From Thermothelomyces thermophilus ATCC 42464 (taxonomy: Eukaryota > Ascomycota > Sordariomycetes > Sordariales > Chaetomiaceae), in the NCBI RefSeq assembly GCF_000226095.1, contig NC_016473.1:3100001-3164000 (forward strand): 64,000 bases of DNA, in the 5' to 3' direction. The translations under genes were made by a program, and so were the position numbers. Positions 37,400 to 51,174 of the stretch are shown one piece after another. How positions within the stretch are numbered: the first letter of the stretch is position 1; each line of letters opens with the position of its first letter. The notes under the pieces were generated by a model. That model searched no databases, was not told the origin of the DNA, and worked only from the letters and a program-made list of their open reading frames with translations.

Positions 37400-40300
37400 G
37401 AGTTGTCTTCTAGTCTAAAATTAAGCTATTTGACTAGGTACTATAGTTCTCTATTAATAATATATAAATCTAGAATTTCTTTGATATCTTATTCTTCTTC
37501 TTCGTCTTTTACTTTAATATATATAGCAACCTTAGCGTTTTTCGGTGCTAGTTCGAGAAGCAAAATATAGAAAACATCTATCTATAGTTATATAGATAAC
37601 GGTAACGATAGTCAGTAGTTAGATGTCGAAATTCGTTCTTTGATAATGAAGGGTCCGACCTTCTTAAAGTCTAGCTTCGTGCTTAGTCGTTTGGTTTGTA
37701 AGTTTCGTACGATTAGGTAGACTTTGTCTCCCCTCTCTAGGCAAGGTCCCTCGAGCCTATATTTGTTGTAGTAGTTCTTCATTCTGGTCTTGATAAACTC
37801 GAGCTCCTTTTTAAGCTTTTTATATAGTGCGTACATCTGTTCTACTTTGACTGCTGCTCTTGGCACTATGACCTCTAGTCCTTGCCTAAGGTCTGCTTTA
37901 TATCTATAGTTCGCGAAAAACGGTATGACTTTAGTCGTTTCTGTTAGCGTTATATTATAAGCGAGTTATACTATTAGCAATAATATGACCTAGTCGCCTT
38001 ACTAGTAGTTAACGTAAGAACAGAGATACTGCTTAATAACTTAGTTTAGTTGCTCTATTTGTCTGTCAGTCTATAGGTGATATGCTATTAACAGCTTGCT
38101 ATTAATGCCTAATCGTTATATTAATGCTTGCTAGAACTTCGACACGAACTTGGTGTCTCTATCGGTGATCTATTTTTACGGCTAAGCATGTACTAATGTA
38201 ACTTACCGATAGATTACGTCTGCTAACTATTCTGCTATCTAGGACTCCTTATAGGGAAAGAAGTATGCTTACTTAGTTAGGCGATCTACTATAGTAAGAA
38301 TACTATTATAGGTCACTCCTATAACTATATCCTTAGATTCTAGTAGCTTCGTAATAAAGTCCATTATAACTAAACTCTATAGTTTATTAGCTATTAGTAA
38401 TGGCTAAAGTAGCCTATATGGCTTGTATCGTACCGTTTTGCTCCGATTGTAGATATCGTAATTCCATACGACTTCCTTAACTCGTGCCGTTAACTATAGA
38501 AAGTCGTAATGTTTCTTGACTTGTGCGACAGTCTTCGTAACTCCTTTATATCCTCCGAGTTTCGACTCGTGGAGTTCTCGAATTATCCGTAGCTGTTAAT
38601 CTTTGTCGTAGATATACGCTTTGCCTTGGTACTAGAGTTTCCTATCTTCTTCTTCTACTCTATCAGGTACTACTAGTCCGGGTGCTACTTGATACTATGC
38701 CTTGTTAATCCTTTCTTCTTGAAAGATTATATAGCATTCTAGGAACGAGTTAAGTAGATCATCTTCTATAGGTGTCTGTATTTCGTGATATAGTATTCTG
38801 TCTGTCTGTTCCTTGAATAACGGTGGTGTCGTTCCTGTTTGTCCTTCTATATGATCTGTTTGTCGGCTTAAGATGTCTGCTCGTACGTTCTCTTTGCCCT
38901 TTTTATAGCAGATCTCAAAGTTGAATTCTACGAGGAATTCTGCCTATTGTATTTGTCGTCCGTTAAGCTCCTTCGTCGTCGTGAAGTATCGTAAATTCTT
39001 GTAATCCGTATATACTTATACCAGTTTAATTATACTGCTAAGGTATAGTCGCTATTCCTTAAAAGCTTTAATAATTATAAGTAGTTCCTTATTGTAGATC
39101 GGATAATTGAGACGTAGTCTATCGAGCTTCTTTAAAAAGAAGGCTATAGGATGTAGCTTTCCTTATTTATCTCGTTGTCCTAATTGTCCTCTGATGGTGT
39201 AGTCTGAAGCGTCTGTTTCTACCTCGAATAGCTTCTTAGGGTCTAGTAGTACTAGTACTAGATCTTTAGTAATGGCGTTACAGATCTACGTAAATGCTTG
39301 CTCGTATTACTCTTCCTATTAGAATTTAGCGTTCTTCCTAGTAAGTTTGTATAAAGGTCGTATGATCGCTCTAAAGTTCCTAATAAACATCCGGTAGAAG
39401 TTTGTAAATCCGATGAAGCTTCGTACTTCCGTGACTAACATTAGTTATAGCCAATTTTTGATAGCTTTAACCTTTAAAGGTTCTATCTGGATTTGTCCTA
39501 AGGATATTTCGTATCCTAAAAAGATTATCTTCCTAATATAGAATTTGCTCTTTTCCTTATTGACTAATAACTTGTATATATATAGCGTGTCTAGTACTAC
39601 TTTTATATACTTCCGGTGTTTATCTATCGTCTTAGAGAAGATAAGTATATTGTCGAGATAATATATTGTAAATTTGTCGAGAAAGGGTCGGATAGCTTGA
39701 TTAATTAGGGCTTAGAACGTTGCTAGCACGTTCGTAAGTCCGAATGGCATGACAAGGTACTTATAGTAGCTATAGGGCGTCCTAAAGGCCGTTTTCTACT
39801 CGTTACCTTCTTTAATCTATATATAGTTATAGGCTAATGGCAAGTCAAGACGTGTGAAATATTAGGCTCCTGCTAACTGATCTCGGAGCCGTAAGATTAG
39901 CGGTAACAGGTATCGGTTTTTCACAGTCTATTTGTTAAGTTGCCAATAGTCGACATATAACCGTAGCTTTCCGTCTTTCTTAGGCACAAATAGGATTAGG
40001 TAGCCTACTAGCGATGTCGACAGGTAGATATATCCTCTTCGAAGGTTCTCCTCTAAATATCGCTTAAGTTCTTCGTTCTATGTCTAGCTTATATAGTAAA
40101 TCTTAAAGAACTTTAATCGTGCTCCTTCCTTAAGCTTGATCTCGTGATCCTATGGGCCGTATTCTAGTAGTCCTTTTAAATGTTTCGGTTCGAATGCTAG
40201 GTATCCTTTGTATTCCTTTGGTACTTCCCTAGTCTTGTCTCGTCTCTTGGTTTTCTAGTAGTACGCGAACTTGGTTCTATCTATAGTGATGCTAGCGATT

Positions 40301-43235
40301 TCTCCTATCTTAACCTACTACTCCTATTATAGTGCTCTGCATTTGTTAACGGAGAGAATAGCTATCGGCGATTTAGCTCGTTCCTCCTGTCGTAATATCG
40401 ATGTCGTTATGCCGCCTCTTCTAGAGTCCGTAGTGGTCTGCCTACTACTATCCGTCTCTTACGGTAGATCTGTAGGATATGCCTTCCCCTAAGCATCGTC
40501 TGCTTGCGATCCTTGTGTGCTCCCTATCTTACTAGTTAAATACGACTCCATTCGGGGTCATAGGTAGCTACTATTCTTCTAGCTAATGTCTAGGTTATAA
40601 TCTTTATACTATAGTAACCCTAATATTATATCTTTATCATTGCCTATGTCTATAATGCTAAATATAACTACTATAGTCTTCCCTACTATAGTGATGTCGA
40701 TCGGTTCGGTCTCCTTATATACCTATTATATTGGAAATGGCCCTTTGACTATGCTATACTTCTGCTTCATTCTCTAAGGTATCTGTAGCTAATTTACAAG
40801 TATTAGCGAAATCAGGTTTATCTCAGCTCCACTGTCCACTAGTATAAGCATTTTATGCTGTTTCCACTATACTATTATCTATAATCGTTTGTCTTACCGC
40901 CGTCGTCCAAAGATTGCGGCGATTTCCTATATTTCTACTAGGAGGTCTCGATATAGTGGTCTCTTACGCTAGTCCCTCCTATACTATGCTATCACTCGCC
41001 ACTACGCGGGCGTTAATAGTTTCTAGGCCCCTCGAAGGGCCCTAACCCGTTTCCTAGGTTAGTACTAACCTCTTTAGTTATTTAGCTAATAGCGGCTTTG
41101 TTAATTATACTCATTTCCGTAAGCCATTGAGTGCTTGCGGCTTCCTACTACTAGGTCCGTTCTACTTTCCGTCGTACGTGCCATAGCTTTATCTGAAGCT
41201 CCTAAATTCGTAATTTCTTTTTATCTATATAATAGAGGTAATCGTTGCTCTAGCACAAGTCCTATATGTCTCGTCCGGTTCCGTAGTACCTAGGCTAGGC
41301 TTGTCTTAGAACTATCGTAATGCTTTCTAGATCATAGGCTTTGATCTTCTAGAGCAATTCGGCCGCTCTGTTTCCTACATTATAAACCCATTCTACAGGG
41401 TATAAACTTCTGTCCTCATTTCCTTGCCAGGTTAGCCAGTGATTATTTTCGAATTTGTCGCGGAAGTGGTATCGGCATTCATATGCCATATACTAGAACC
41501 AGGGCACTTGTATATATGCCTTGTATCAAGGGTACAATCGCATGGCATTACCTAGGAGGTATTGGAATTCTTTCCCAAATCCTTCCTATTATACATAGAC
41601 TATAAATACTCTAGTGCTAACATAGGAGTATTTCTTCTAGTAGCTTTCCTATATATGCTTGTCTTTTCTACGGTTCGCTTGTATAAACTAGTATTCTAGG
41701 TTCTATATGTCGTTACTAAGTTGCTAGCCGTCAAGATACTCGGCATAGCTATCAGGCCTATTGTATGTCACAGGCTATTCTCCTTTGATGGTTTCTATAA
41801 TACGTTAGAGTTCCCTTATCTTATCCCTTATTCCGTCGCTTTACTAGGCAAGTTAAATTAAGCGTTTATCCCATTCGCCTAGTTCTATGTTAAGCCGAAA
41901 AACTTCATTACAATACTATTTGATTCGCTCCTAGAGGAATAGAATATTAGGTCCGGGTCTTTCGATTCCTTAGGTATCGGTTATCCACGATCCATCCTGC
42001 CTCTATATAACCGTAAAGCCCCACTGCCTCAAGGCTAGGAGAATCGAAACTGGCGGTGCATATTCTCCTGCCATGTCCTATTTGGCAAGACCTATCTCTA
42101 GGTCTATAGTGACTAGTTCGGAGTGTAGTGCTTGTTTGTCTTTGCTGTCGCTATTGTGTCTAAGACTATCTATATCACTGCCCTTATCTTTGTAGCTTGT
42201 AGCTGCTACTTTGATGACGTCCTTGGTAGTTTCATCGATAGTTGTAATTTCCTTTCTAGGGGTTGGTTTCTATTCTTTCTTCGGGCTCTAGCATTCTTAC
42301 TTATAGTGTTCTTTCTTTCTATAGTTATAGTAGGTAATATTAGACTTATCTTTGGTTGTCTTCTTCTGGTCTTGCTTTTACGTTACGTCTATATCTATAG
42401 CTCCGAGATACGTCCTATATAAGGTACTGACGTATGCTCGCTTTTTCTTGTCGTTAGCCTTAACTATAGTTCTATTTATTTGACCTCGTTTCTACTACTC
42501 TCGTATATAGAGTCGATCATCGATTCTAATGGCCTATATAATATATTCGTCTAGGGTCTTAGGCCGATCATACTTATATAGCTTGTCCTTAACCTTTTCC
42601 TTCAAGCCGTTATAAAATAGTTATATTAATGCCTTGTCATTAAGCTAAGACTTGAGTATGTCCTATCTAAACTATATGGCATAAGAGGCTACTAACTTGG
42701 TCTGTTAAAGATTAGCGAGTCTTTCTTGCATATAAATCTTCTTATCTTTATTGCTAAAAACCTTCTAAAGCTCTTCTTCGAAACGGTCGTAAGATCGGAA
42801 GACTGCCTGTATAAACGCGTCTCGGTCGTCTTCGTCTTCCTTAGTAAGGTAGTCGTTCTATATAGGCTCAAACCATCTAAGTGCCTTACCCTCTAGTCTT
42901 ATAGCTATATAGAGGACTTTAGCTTTATCGTCTAGAAACTTATCGTCGTTAAGCCGGAAGTAGGATTAGAGGTTTATTAGGAATCCTACGAGATCCTCCT
43001 TGGTTCCTCCATATTTACTAGGTAGTTTAATCTTGATACGGCTCGCTTTGGCGGTCTCAAGCGTCTCGATTTTGGCATAGGCCTTGTTAACTAACTTCTA
43101 TAAGTACTTTTCACGGTTCTCGAGTTCCTTGATTCGAGCTTAAGCAGCCTTATCTCTCTAGTCTAATTCCTAGATTTGCTACTAGAGTTAACCAAGCTAA
43201 GTAAGCAGCTATTCGGCCGTAACATTAATAGCCAT
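37400..43235 (-). pseudogene. Element F gag-pol, RIP-inactivated
   Basis: The gag ATG at 43235-43233 is intact. The RT active-site equivalent lies near 39645-39665 and the chromodomain near 37400-37490. An open integrase-tail remnant at 37866-37612 (84 codons) includes KVGPFIIKERIS, the GPF/Y module seen in chromovirus integrases. Damage is lighter than in D but still total. Confidence 0.84.
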
Positions 43236-43301
43236 ATCGATATCGAGGTCAAAGTCACCTCTGTTCTAAACTATGACAGAACAAAGGGAGTAGTAATAAC
43301 G

Positions 43302-43751
43302 TGTAACGAACCTAACTTAGACTTCTTCTAAAAGGGTCCAGACGGAGGTAGGTGAAGCAGGATAAGTAGGCAGGTCGTCTAAGGGATTTGGTGAAGCCAA
43401 AGGGTTTATAACAACACTTAGAGTTGTCTCTTACAGTAATTAGCAATGCTTGGTATAAGTACTGTGATTGTAATTGTTACTACTGGTGAACTCCAGAGTC
43501 TACTGTAACGAGTGACTATCTACATGTATATATACTCCTTCTGATCGCTTATGGCCTTCTTTGATCCTGTCCTTGGGTCGCCTTTGGTAGCTAGCTATCC
43601 TCTGCTATCTTTCCCTTTTGGCAATTGTTTGCCTGTGGTAGCCTGCGCTCCCTGGCGATCCGTGTTAGCCTCGCTTTGTGCCCTTCTTGATTGGTGGCTC
43701 ATCCAGCCCTCTACGCCCCACCGGGTCGCGGTATATGGTTGGCTCATGACA
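43302..43751 (-). repeat. 5' LTR of gypsy element F
   Basis: 450 bp, one base shorter than the 3' copy. It abuts the second ACTTT duplication. Confidence 0.93.
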
Positions 43752-44723
43752 ACTTTATTACGAAACTACTAGAATCTAAGGATATAGCTATAGGGGTAAT
43801 CTACGATAGTATTCTTACTATAGTAGACTGCCTAACTAAATAGGCATACTTCTTTCCCTATAAGGAGTCCTAGATAGTAGAACAGTTAGCAGATATAATC
43901 TACTAGCAAGTTATATTAGTATATGCTTAGCTATAGGAATGGATTACTAATAGAGATACCAAGTTCATATCAAAGTTCTAGCAAGCGTTAATATAATGAT
44001 TAGGCGTTAATAGCAAGCTATTAACGGTATACTACCTATAGACTAATAGACAAACGGAACGACTAAACTAAGTTATCAAGTAGTATCTCTGTTCTTACGT
44101 TAACTACTAGTAGGATGACTAGGTTATACTATTACTAATAGTATAACTCGCTTATAATATAACGCTAATGGAAACGACCAAAGTTATACCATTCTTTATA
44201 AACTATAGATATAAAGCAGACCTTAGGCAAGGACTAGAGGTTATAGTGCCAAGAGTAGTAATCAAAGTAAAACAAATATATATACTATATAAGAAGCTTA
44301 AAAAAGAACTCGAGTTTGTTAGAACTAAAATAAAGAACTACTACAATAAATATAGGCTCAAGGGACCTTACCTAGAGAGGGGAGACAAAGTCTACCTAGT
44401 TATATAAAACCTACGAACCAAACGACCAAGTATAAAGCTAGACTTTAAAAAGGTCAGACCCTTCGTTATTAAAGAACAAATCTCGACATCTAACTACTAA
44501 CTATCGTTACCATCATCTATACGACTATAGATAGATGTTTTTCATATTTCACTTCTCGAACTAGCGCTAAAGAACGCTAAGGTTACTATATATATTAAAG
44601 CAAAGAATAAAGAGAAAGAATAAGACGTCGAAGAAATCCTAGATTTATATATTATTAATAGAGAACTATAGTACCTAGTTAAATAGCTTAATTTTAGACT
44701 AAAAGATAACTCATAGGAACTAG

Positions 44724-45431
44724 TTAAGAACCTAAGTTACCCTAAGAAACTAAAGTAGTTTTACTAGTAGAATCCTAACCAGCTATAAGAACCGGCTCTA
44801 AAGCCTATTCCCTAATAGAAAAAGAGGGGAACCTGCCAGAATTAGGACTAGGATCTAACCCGATCGACTCCTAATCGAGCATATCAAAAGTACCTAATGC
44901 CTAAGCCTGACCCGCGAGGGTCTGCGTCTCCGACATTAGCAGAGGAGTATCTAGTTCTTCCTCCTCTTCCAGACGAGCTATGCTACGATAAAAAACCTTG
45001 GTACTACGATTGTACAGGGATTACTACAAACGACATAATCGACTTAAATAGCTTAGTATCTAAGTAAGAAGTGCCTCGGTCTTAGTAATCTCTTTTAAAA
45101 CCTTCTCCTACTCTAATAAATTTAAAAGGACTAAGATAGTTAGTAACCTAAGACTACGAAGGAAAATAACAAGGAACCTATAGGCATCTATAACATTTAG
45201 GCTACTATACTTCTTACCTATATAAATATAGTTCTAACACTTATTTAAACCCTCTATTATTATATAACGCTTTTGCGGCTTTGTATTCTAATAATGCTCG
45301 TAAGGTATAGCGACTTCGTAACCTTCTCGCTTAATCTTAATTATAATAGTATATCGTTTACGCTTAAGATTGCAACGGTTCCTAGAAATATAATTAGCTA
45401 TAACAAAAAGAAGCTAGTAAAAGAAGGACAT
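44724..45431 (-). pseudogene. Antisense accessory ORF of element E, 235 codons
   Basis: ATG at 45431-45429 opens a minus-strand frame to TAA at 44726-44724, exactly 235 codons as in D and F. The half cluster at 45239-45207 reads C-x2-Y-x6-Y. An acidic run follows. Stops are more frequent than in F and are TAG/TAA. The absence of any indel relative to D and F supports former coding function. Confidence 0.6.
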
Positions 45432-45521
45432 TACCTATAGGGAAAGAAAAGAGGGTATTAATAGTATTTAAAACAAGTTATAAGAAGCTTTCGGGTCGAA
45501 AGCCCTAAAGAGAGGGCATCG

Positions 45522-45979
45522 TGTCACGAGCTAACTATATACCGCAACCCGGCAGGGCATAGGAGGCTAAATAAGCTACTAATCAAGAAGGGCACGAAGC
45601 GAGGCTGACATAGGATCGCTAGGGAGCGTAGGCTACTACGGGCAAACGATTGCCAAAAAGGGAAAGATAGCAGAGGATAGCTAGCTACCAAAGGCGATCC
45701 AAGGACAGGATAGAAGGGGACTATAAGCAATCGGCAGAAGTATATATACATATAAATAGCCACTCGTTATAGTAGACTCTGGGAGTTCACTAGTAATAGC
45801 AACCTAACCTATAATCATAGTACTTATACCAAGCATTACCGACTATTGTGGGAGACAACTCTAGTGTTATTGTGAACCCTTTGGCTTTACCGAATCCCTT
45901 AGACAACCTATACGCTTGTCCTGCTTAATTCACCTCCGTCTAAACCCTTTCAGAGGAAGTCTGAGTTGGGTTCGTCACA
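45522..45979 (+). repeat. 3' LTR of gypsy element E
   Basis: 458 bp, beginning TGTCACGAGC and ending GTCACA, both intact. Confidence 0.93.
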
Positions 45980-45984
45980 TATAT

Positions 45985-48900
45985 CGATTTCCTTTCCCTT
46001 TTATATTCCTAGTTATAAGAATCGCTTTTACTTTATATTCTTTCTATAGTAGTCTTTCCTAGGAAAGTTCTAATACCAGGTCTGGTTAGAAATCTAATAT
46101 ATATTATAAAGGTAGTAGGTTAGATATAGTATATTTAATAAGGTTAATATAGAAGATAAGGTAAAGGCCTTAAGGAACATTTAAAGTTATTATTAGTAAT
46201 ATTAGTATTATAATTACTTTATATTTAGTATTAACCTAATTAAGTTTATAGCTAGGGCAGTTAATCTTAATATTATATAAGGATAGCTATACTTTATCCC
46301 TTACCTTAAATCTTTTAGCTAGGTATCGAGAACGATTAACGTTTTCTTACTAACGCTACTATATATATATAATAGCGGCCTAGGTCTATTTTATACCTTC
46401 TCTTAGGTAATGTAAGAAGTTAGTAGCTCTCCCTTATAAGGTTAAAGTAAAAGCGTCTAATAGGTTAGTAAACTATATTAGGCTAATATTATAATTATAG
46501 AAGAGGTAACTTATACTTATCCTAGTCATCATTAAATCATAGTTATTAATTATGAGCTAATATATAGGTAGATATTTAGGCTAGTTATACTAAGTAAAGG
46601 AAACTATAGTCTATAGAATAGTCTATATCTCTTAATTCATATATTTTGTACCTCTATCCATCTATGGATAATAGGCTATTAATAATAGCTATTTAATTCT
46701 AATAGTCTTATAGAGAGTAATCTAAAACCAGCTAAGCTAGTCTAAACCGTAATCAGTGATAATTTGTATTAGAAATCTATAAAACTACTACTATACGTCC
46801 TAGAACTAGAGCATATACGCCTTAGCTCCTATTAAGGATATAGCTTCGAGTTAGACGTACTTTGACAGCCGGTCGGTGATCATTATAAGGTACTAAGGTA
46901 AGTTCTCGTCTTATATAGGGAGATTAACTATAAAATTGATAGAAATCTGTTTCTAGAAGCGGTTGGTAATAGGTAGGGGCTAGAGGAGTCCTTATTATAG
47001 TTATCGTAAAACCTTAGCCCTTTAATATATATAATAGTTCCTTATAAATCTCTTTATATCTAGGGATATAAAGTCCTAATAATAGTCCTATTAGAGTATT
47101 TTAAATAACCTGTTCTTCCTTAAGTAGCCTAATATAGGGGAGTTATAGATATATTAAAGAATAGTAGTTATAAGTAGCTCCTATATAGAAAGCTAAAGTC
47201 TACCCTAGAACTAAAGGGCACTTTATATATTAAAGGAGTAATCTATAATCTAGGTCTACACTATATTTGCCTCCTTTAGAAATTTTCAGGCCTTATCTTA
47301 GATAGCCTAGAGCTAGTATATATAATGTTCGTCCTTAGTAACTCCCTTGTCCTATAAGGCTATAAGTTATATATCTATAAAAATAGTACTCCCCTTTAAT
47401 AGGTAGTATATTTAAGGTAATAACGAGGTATTAGTTATATTTATCTAAATGGTAGGGAGGAGTTATACTATATGCTATATATCCTTAGGGTAATCTCATT
47501 TATAGTAGGATAAGGCATTAGGATAGGAAGCTTATAATCCTAGTTAGTAATAAAGTTCAAAGTTAAAGAAGGAAAGTATTTTAGCCTATCGAGCTTGCTA
47601 TTCGTTAATTAAACAAGGCTAAGAGAAGTATTTAAGGTTTTTATAGTTAGTTAGGATCTAAAAGGGGGCAGTAATACTACAAAGCTTAGCCAACTAGGCC
47701 TTTAGATATAAGATAATTGTAAGTAGTTCCTTGTTATAGATCGTATAGTTCCGTTTAACTAGAGATAGTTTCATAGAATAGTAGGCCATAGGATATAGGA
47801 CCTTGTCTTCTCCCTATTAGGATAAGTACCCTCCTAATGCCGTCCTAGAGTAGTCTACCTTAAGTACTATCTCTTGTTTAGGATCCTATTATACTAGGAT
47901 AGGTTCCGACGTAAAAGCTATCTTAAGAGCTTTAAAGGCCTCTTATTCCTTAGTCCCTTACCGAAATAGGGTGTTCTTACAAGTTAACTATATCAAGGGT
48001 ATAGTTAACTTAGAGAAGTTAGGGGTAAAATCTTAGTAGAAGTTTACAAACCCTAGGAAACTCTATACTCCCTAGACCTTATATAGTACCTCTTACTTAT
48101 GGATAATAGCTAGCTTTTCAGGATCCAGGTAAACCTAAGCCCCTACCTCTATAATATAGCTAAGGTATTTAACTTCTTTTATAGTAAATATATACTTCTT
48201 AAGATCTAATATAAGTCTTACTTTCTATAGCCTTTAGAGTATATCCCTTACCTACCTTATATAATCTTTCTTACTACTTAATATATAGACTAAGATATTA
48301 TTGAAATATACTATTATAAAGTCTCTAAGTATTAGGCTAAGAGTATTATTAATATATCATTAGAAAGTTATAGGTATACCTATAAGTCTAAAGGGGTAGA
48401 TAAGCTACTTAAAAAGGCTAAACCAGGTCTAAAATACTATCAAATACTTATAGCCCTTTATAATCTAGATATAGTAGAAGGCTGCCTAGATATTAAGCTT
48501 CGTAAACTACTTAGCTCTAGCTAAAGAGCAAAGCGTCTCTTTAATAAGCGGAAGGGGGTACTGATCTTGGTTTATAATCTTATTTAGCGCCTAATAGTCA
48601 ATATAGAACCTCTATCCTCTATCTACCTTCTTTACTAAGAGGATAGGGGTAGCGGCCGAGGAGGAGCTAGCTTAGATCTATCCCTTATCTAGCAAGTTAA
48701 CGATTTGCTTTCGGACTTCTAATAAATGATCTTATAGTATATTATAGAGAGGCCTCTAAGGGAGTTTAGAAACCTTTCCGTCTAGGCCTTCCTTTAATTT
48801 GATATAATAATTGGCTATATCATAATATAGGGGGAGTCTATTAGCTTTTTCCTTATTAAAGAGGTTAGTAAAGTTACGAAGTTTGTCTAATAAGGTAATC

Positions 48901-50560
48901 TCTAACTTTATACTAGGCTTAGGTTAGGTGCCCCCTTTGCCTAGGCTATCTCTATTAAATTAGTATCTTAATTCTAGGATAGTTATTATCTCTTAGATAC
49001 TAGTAACTAGGAAGGTATTAGAAGTCTTCTTTTTCCATACCTTCTATATTATATTTATAAAGACTATACCTATTATTTAGGAGATTCTTATTTATCTAGG
49101 CTATAAAGAGATCTTATAGATAAGTAATCCTAGTTATATTCTAATTATAAGAATACCTATATATATATCTAATGTAACTTCCTAGTATTTTATCTATAGG
49201 AGGTCTAGTATAACATCATATATAAGTCCTAAGATTATATAGAATATAGCCTAGCTCTTCTAGCTATTAATATCTATTATAATATAGGCTATCTAAGTAA
49301 TCTTCCGGTCTAGTTATAGCCTAGTTACAGTCTTAAGGGTATATATAATAGGTAAACTAATCTACTTAATTCTAAGCTTCTAATATATTCTCTTACTAAT
49401 AGCGCTATAGCTAGAACATTTACTATCTACTTAAGCGCTTATAAAGCTAATAGAGTTAAGGAAGATTAGAATAAGAAAAGGAGGTCTATCTATTCTTTTA
49501 CTAATTTCCATAAACTTGTCTTCTAGGTAGTTATAGTTTTCTAGCCCCCTTATAAGACTTTGCTTAGGGGCTACTCTTTTTTCTACTCCCTATCTTCTTT
49601 ATTAAATAGGTCGTCATCTTCCTTCTAATCCTTAGCCTCTAAGGCATTAATGTCAGTTCTCGATTAGTTCTACCATACTAGCCTTAAAGCAGGGGTAAAG
49701 TTATATTTAGTAATAAAGTAACCTTTCTACCTATACTAGATATATACTCTAGTTACCTATTAGGCTATATATACTTCTAGACTAATCTATTTTGCCCATA
49801 AGGCGTTACCTTTACGTTTTTCTACCCTATCCTTATTAGGTCCTTTCCTCTATAGGTTAGTATATAATAAATTAATTCTAGTTATTAGTATATCTCTATC
49901 TATATCCTTCTCTCTCCACGGTTTAGGTACTACCTACTACCCTTATATCTACTAATACTTATTACTAAGTTAAAGAGCCTTAAGATCTATAGTAATCTTA
50001 TAGTATTTCTTAACTACTATTATATAGTTATCTTAAGGAATTCCTTATCTAACTACTATATATTTAAGTTTTAGAGAGAGGTATTATTATAATTTAATTA
50101 GGTATAGCTTGTTACTCTAAAGAAGACTACCTACCCTTAATAGCTTAGCCTTAAACCGAATAATGAAGGTAATAAACAGTTTATTATCTCTCTATTATAA
50201 GAATTCTAGTTCTAACAAGGCTACTATCTTCCTATAAGGGTTAGAAAAGATGCTCTCGAGATATTAAAGGAACTAAGTCAGGTCGTACCTAACTTTTAGG
50301 CCTATAGATTTATAGTAAGCCATAACTTAGGTCTATACCTAGTATATAAGGTTTCCCTAGATAAAGACCTATTAATTATAATTAGAGCTAATGAAATCTC
50401 TATTAGCTATAAGGACATGTTCTATTATACTTTTCCATATTACAAAGAGTTCCTTTTTGCCGTCAAAAGGTTGTCCGGTTAGGAGACGCTTCCACTACAG
50501 CCGTTAAGCTTTAAGAGGTACCTTAGCCGACTTAGAGGTTAGGACAGGTTAGGTTTAGGA
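45985..50560 (-). pseudogene. Element B gag-pol, RIP-inactivated
   Basis: On the minus strand, gag occupies about 50560-49850. A retropepsin-like VDSKCSSYSAIS segment is near 49450-49400. The RT active site reads YFNN (ancestral YFDD) near 48325-48287, and the integrase lies toward 46000. The DSGCS protease type differs from the DSGAE-like site of elements C-G, so B is a separate gypsy lineage. It is among the most AT-rich parts of the island. Exact domain borders cannot be set. Confidence 0.75.
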
Positions 50561-50625
50561 TGCCTAGAGAGTATCGATTATAGTATTTTGCTATTCTACT
50601 ACTGCTTAAAGGGAGTAGATAAGCT

Positions 50626-51045
50626 TATGACGAACCTAACTTAGACTTCTTCTAAAAGGGTCTAGATGGAGGTAGATTAGGCAAGACAGGCATATAGGTC
50701 ATCTGAGGGATTCGGTAAAGCCAAAGGGTTTACAATAACACTTTAGAGTTGTCTCTCATAGTAATCAGCAATGCTTAGTATAAGTACTGTGATTGTAATT
50801 GTTACCACTGGTGAACTCCTAGAGTCTACTATAACAAGTGACTATCTATATGTATATATAATCCTAGTGATCATTCCTAATCACGGTGATCGTAAGTGAT
50901 CGCATGGTAGTGATTACCCTGATTACTAGTAAGCGTAATGATTACTATGCTTCCTATGCTGTAATTGGTCCTTTCGTTCCTTTGACTTGATTGGCCCATT
51001 TGTGCCAGTGGCTTAGGCGGCATCTGTATGTATATTTCTATAATA
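50626..51045 (-). repeat. 3' LTR of gypsy element G
   Basis: 420 bp. The U3 part at about 50870-50950 has several TGATCA-like repeats. The distal end GTGACA is changed to ATAATA. Confidence 0.93.
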
Positions 51046-51174
51046 CGATGCCCTCCCTCCGAGGCTTTCGACCCGAAAGCCCTCTTTAGGCCGTCTCAAA
51101 TAGCGCTAACATCCCTTATATTCCTTGTACGTGTTTTTCTCCTTAGCCTCTTATTGCCCTTTATACTATTAGTT

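Larger units (their letters stand above)
36143..43751 (-). mobile_element. Element F: gypsy chromovirus inserted in the integrase of element E
   Basis: LTRs are at 36143-36593 (451 bp, 3') and 43302-43751 (450 bp, 5'). Target duplications ACTTT at 36138-36142 and 43752-43756 are perfect. It measures 7,609 bp. It keeps more CA/TG dinucleotides than B or D, for example in its LTRs, so it appears less mutated. Gag-pol is on the minus strand. Confidence 0.95.
31264..44770 (+). pseudogene. Element E gag-pol, RIP-inactivated and split by element F
   Basis: The gag start codon at 31264 reads ATA. The zinc knuckle at 32161-32208 has Cys-to-Tyr changes and the RT YLDD reads YLDN near 34833-34850. Element F interrupts the integrase core after 36142, within a TIDF-type strand. 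The frame resumes at 43757 and ends with the chromodomain near 44620-44760. The integrase tail at 44168-44407 keeps 79 open codons. Stops are TAG/TAA at Gln and Trp positions. Confidence 0.83.
30740..45979 (+). mobile_element. Element E: gypsy chromovirus inserted in element B
   Basis: The 458-bp LTRs are at 30740-31197 and 45522-45979. Target duplications TATAT at 30735-30739 and 45980-45984 are perfect. The element measures 7,626 bp without insert F. It is the same subtype as D and F but lies in plus orientation. It entered B between the end of B pol and the end of B's antisense ORF. Confidence 0.94.

Noticed and set aside
23695-44407. Conserved Lys-rich open frames (24045-23695, 37866-37612, 44168-44407) as possible independent genes
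   Set aside because: They are the surviving integrase C-terminal tail of D, F and E in the sense frame of pol, not separate genes.
43551-45763. Open frames of about 75 codons inside the LTRs of elements F and E (43551-43772 plus, 45524-45763 minus)
   Set aside because: They are the same LTR sequence read in one orientation, cross the LTR border and have no domain. Chance frames in the GC-richer U3.
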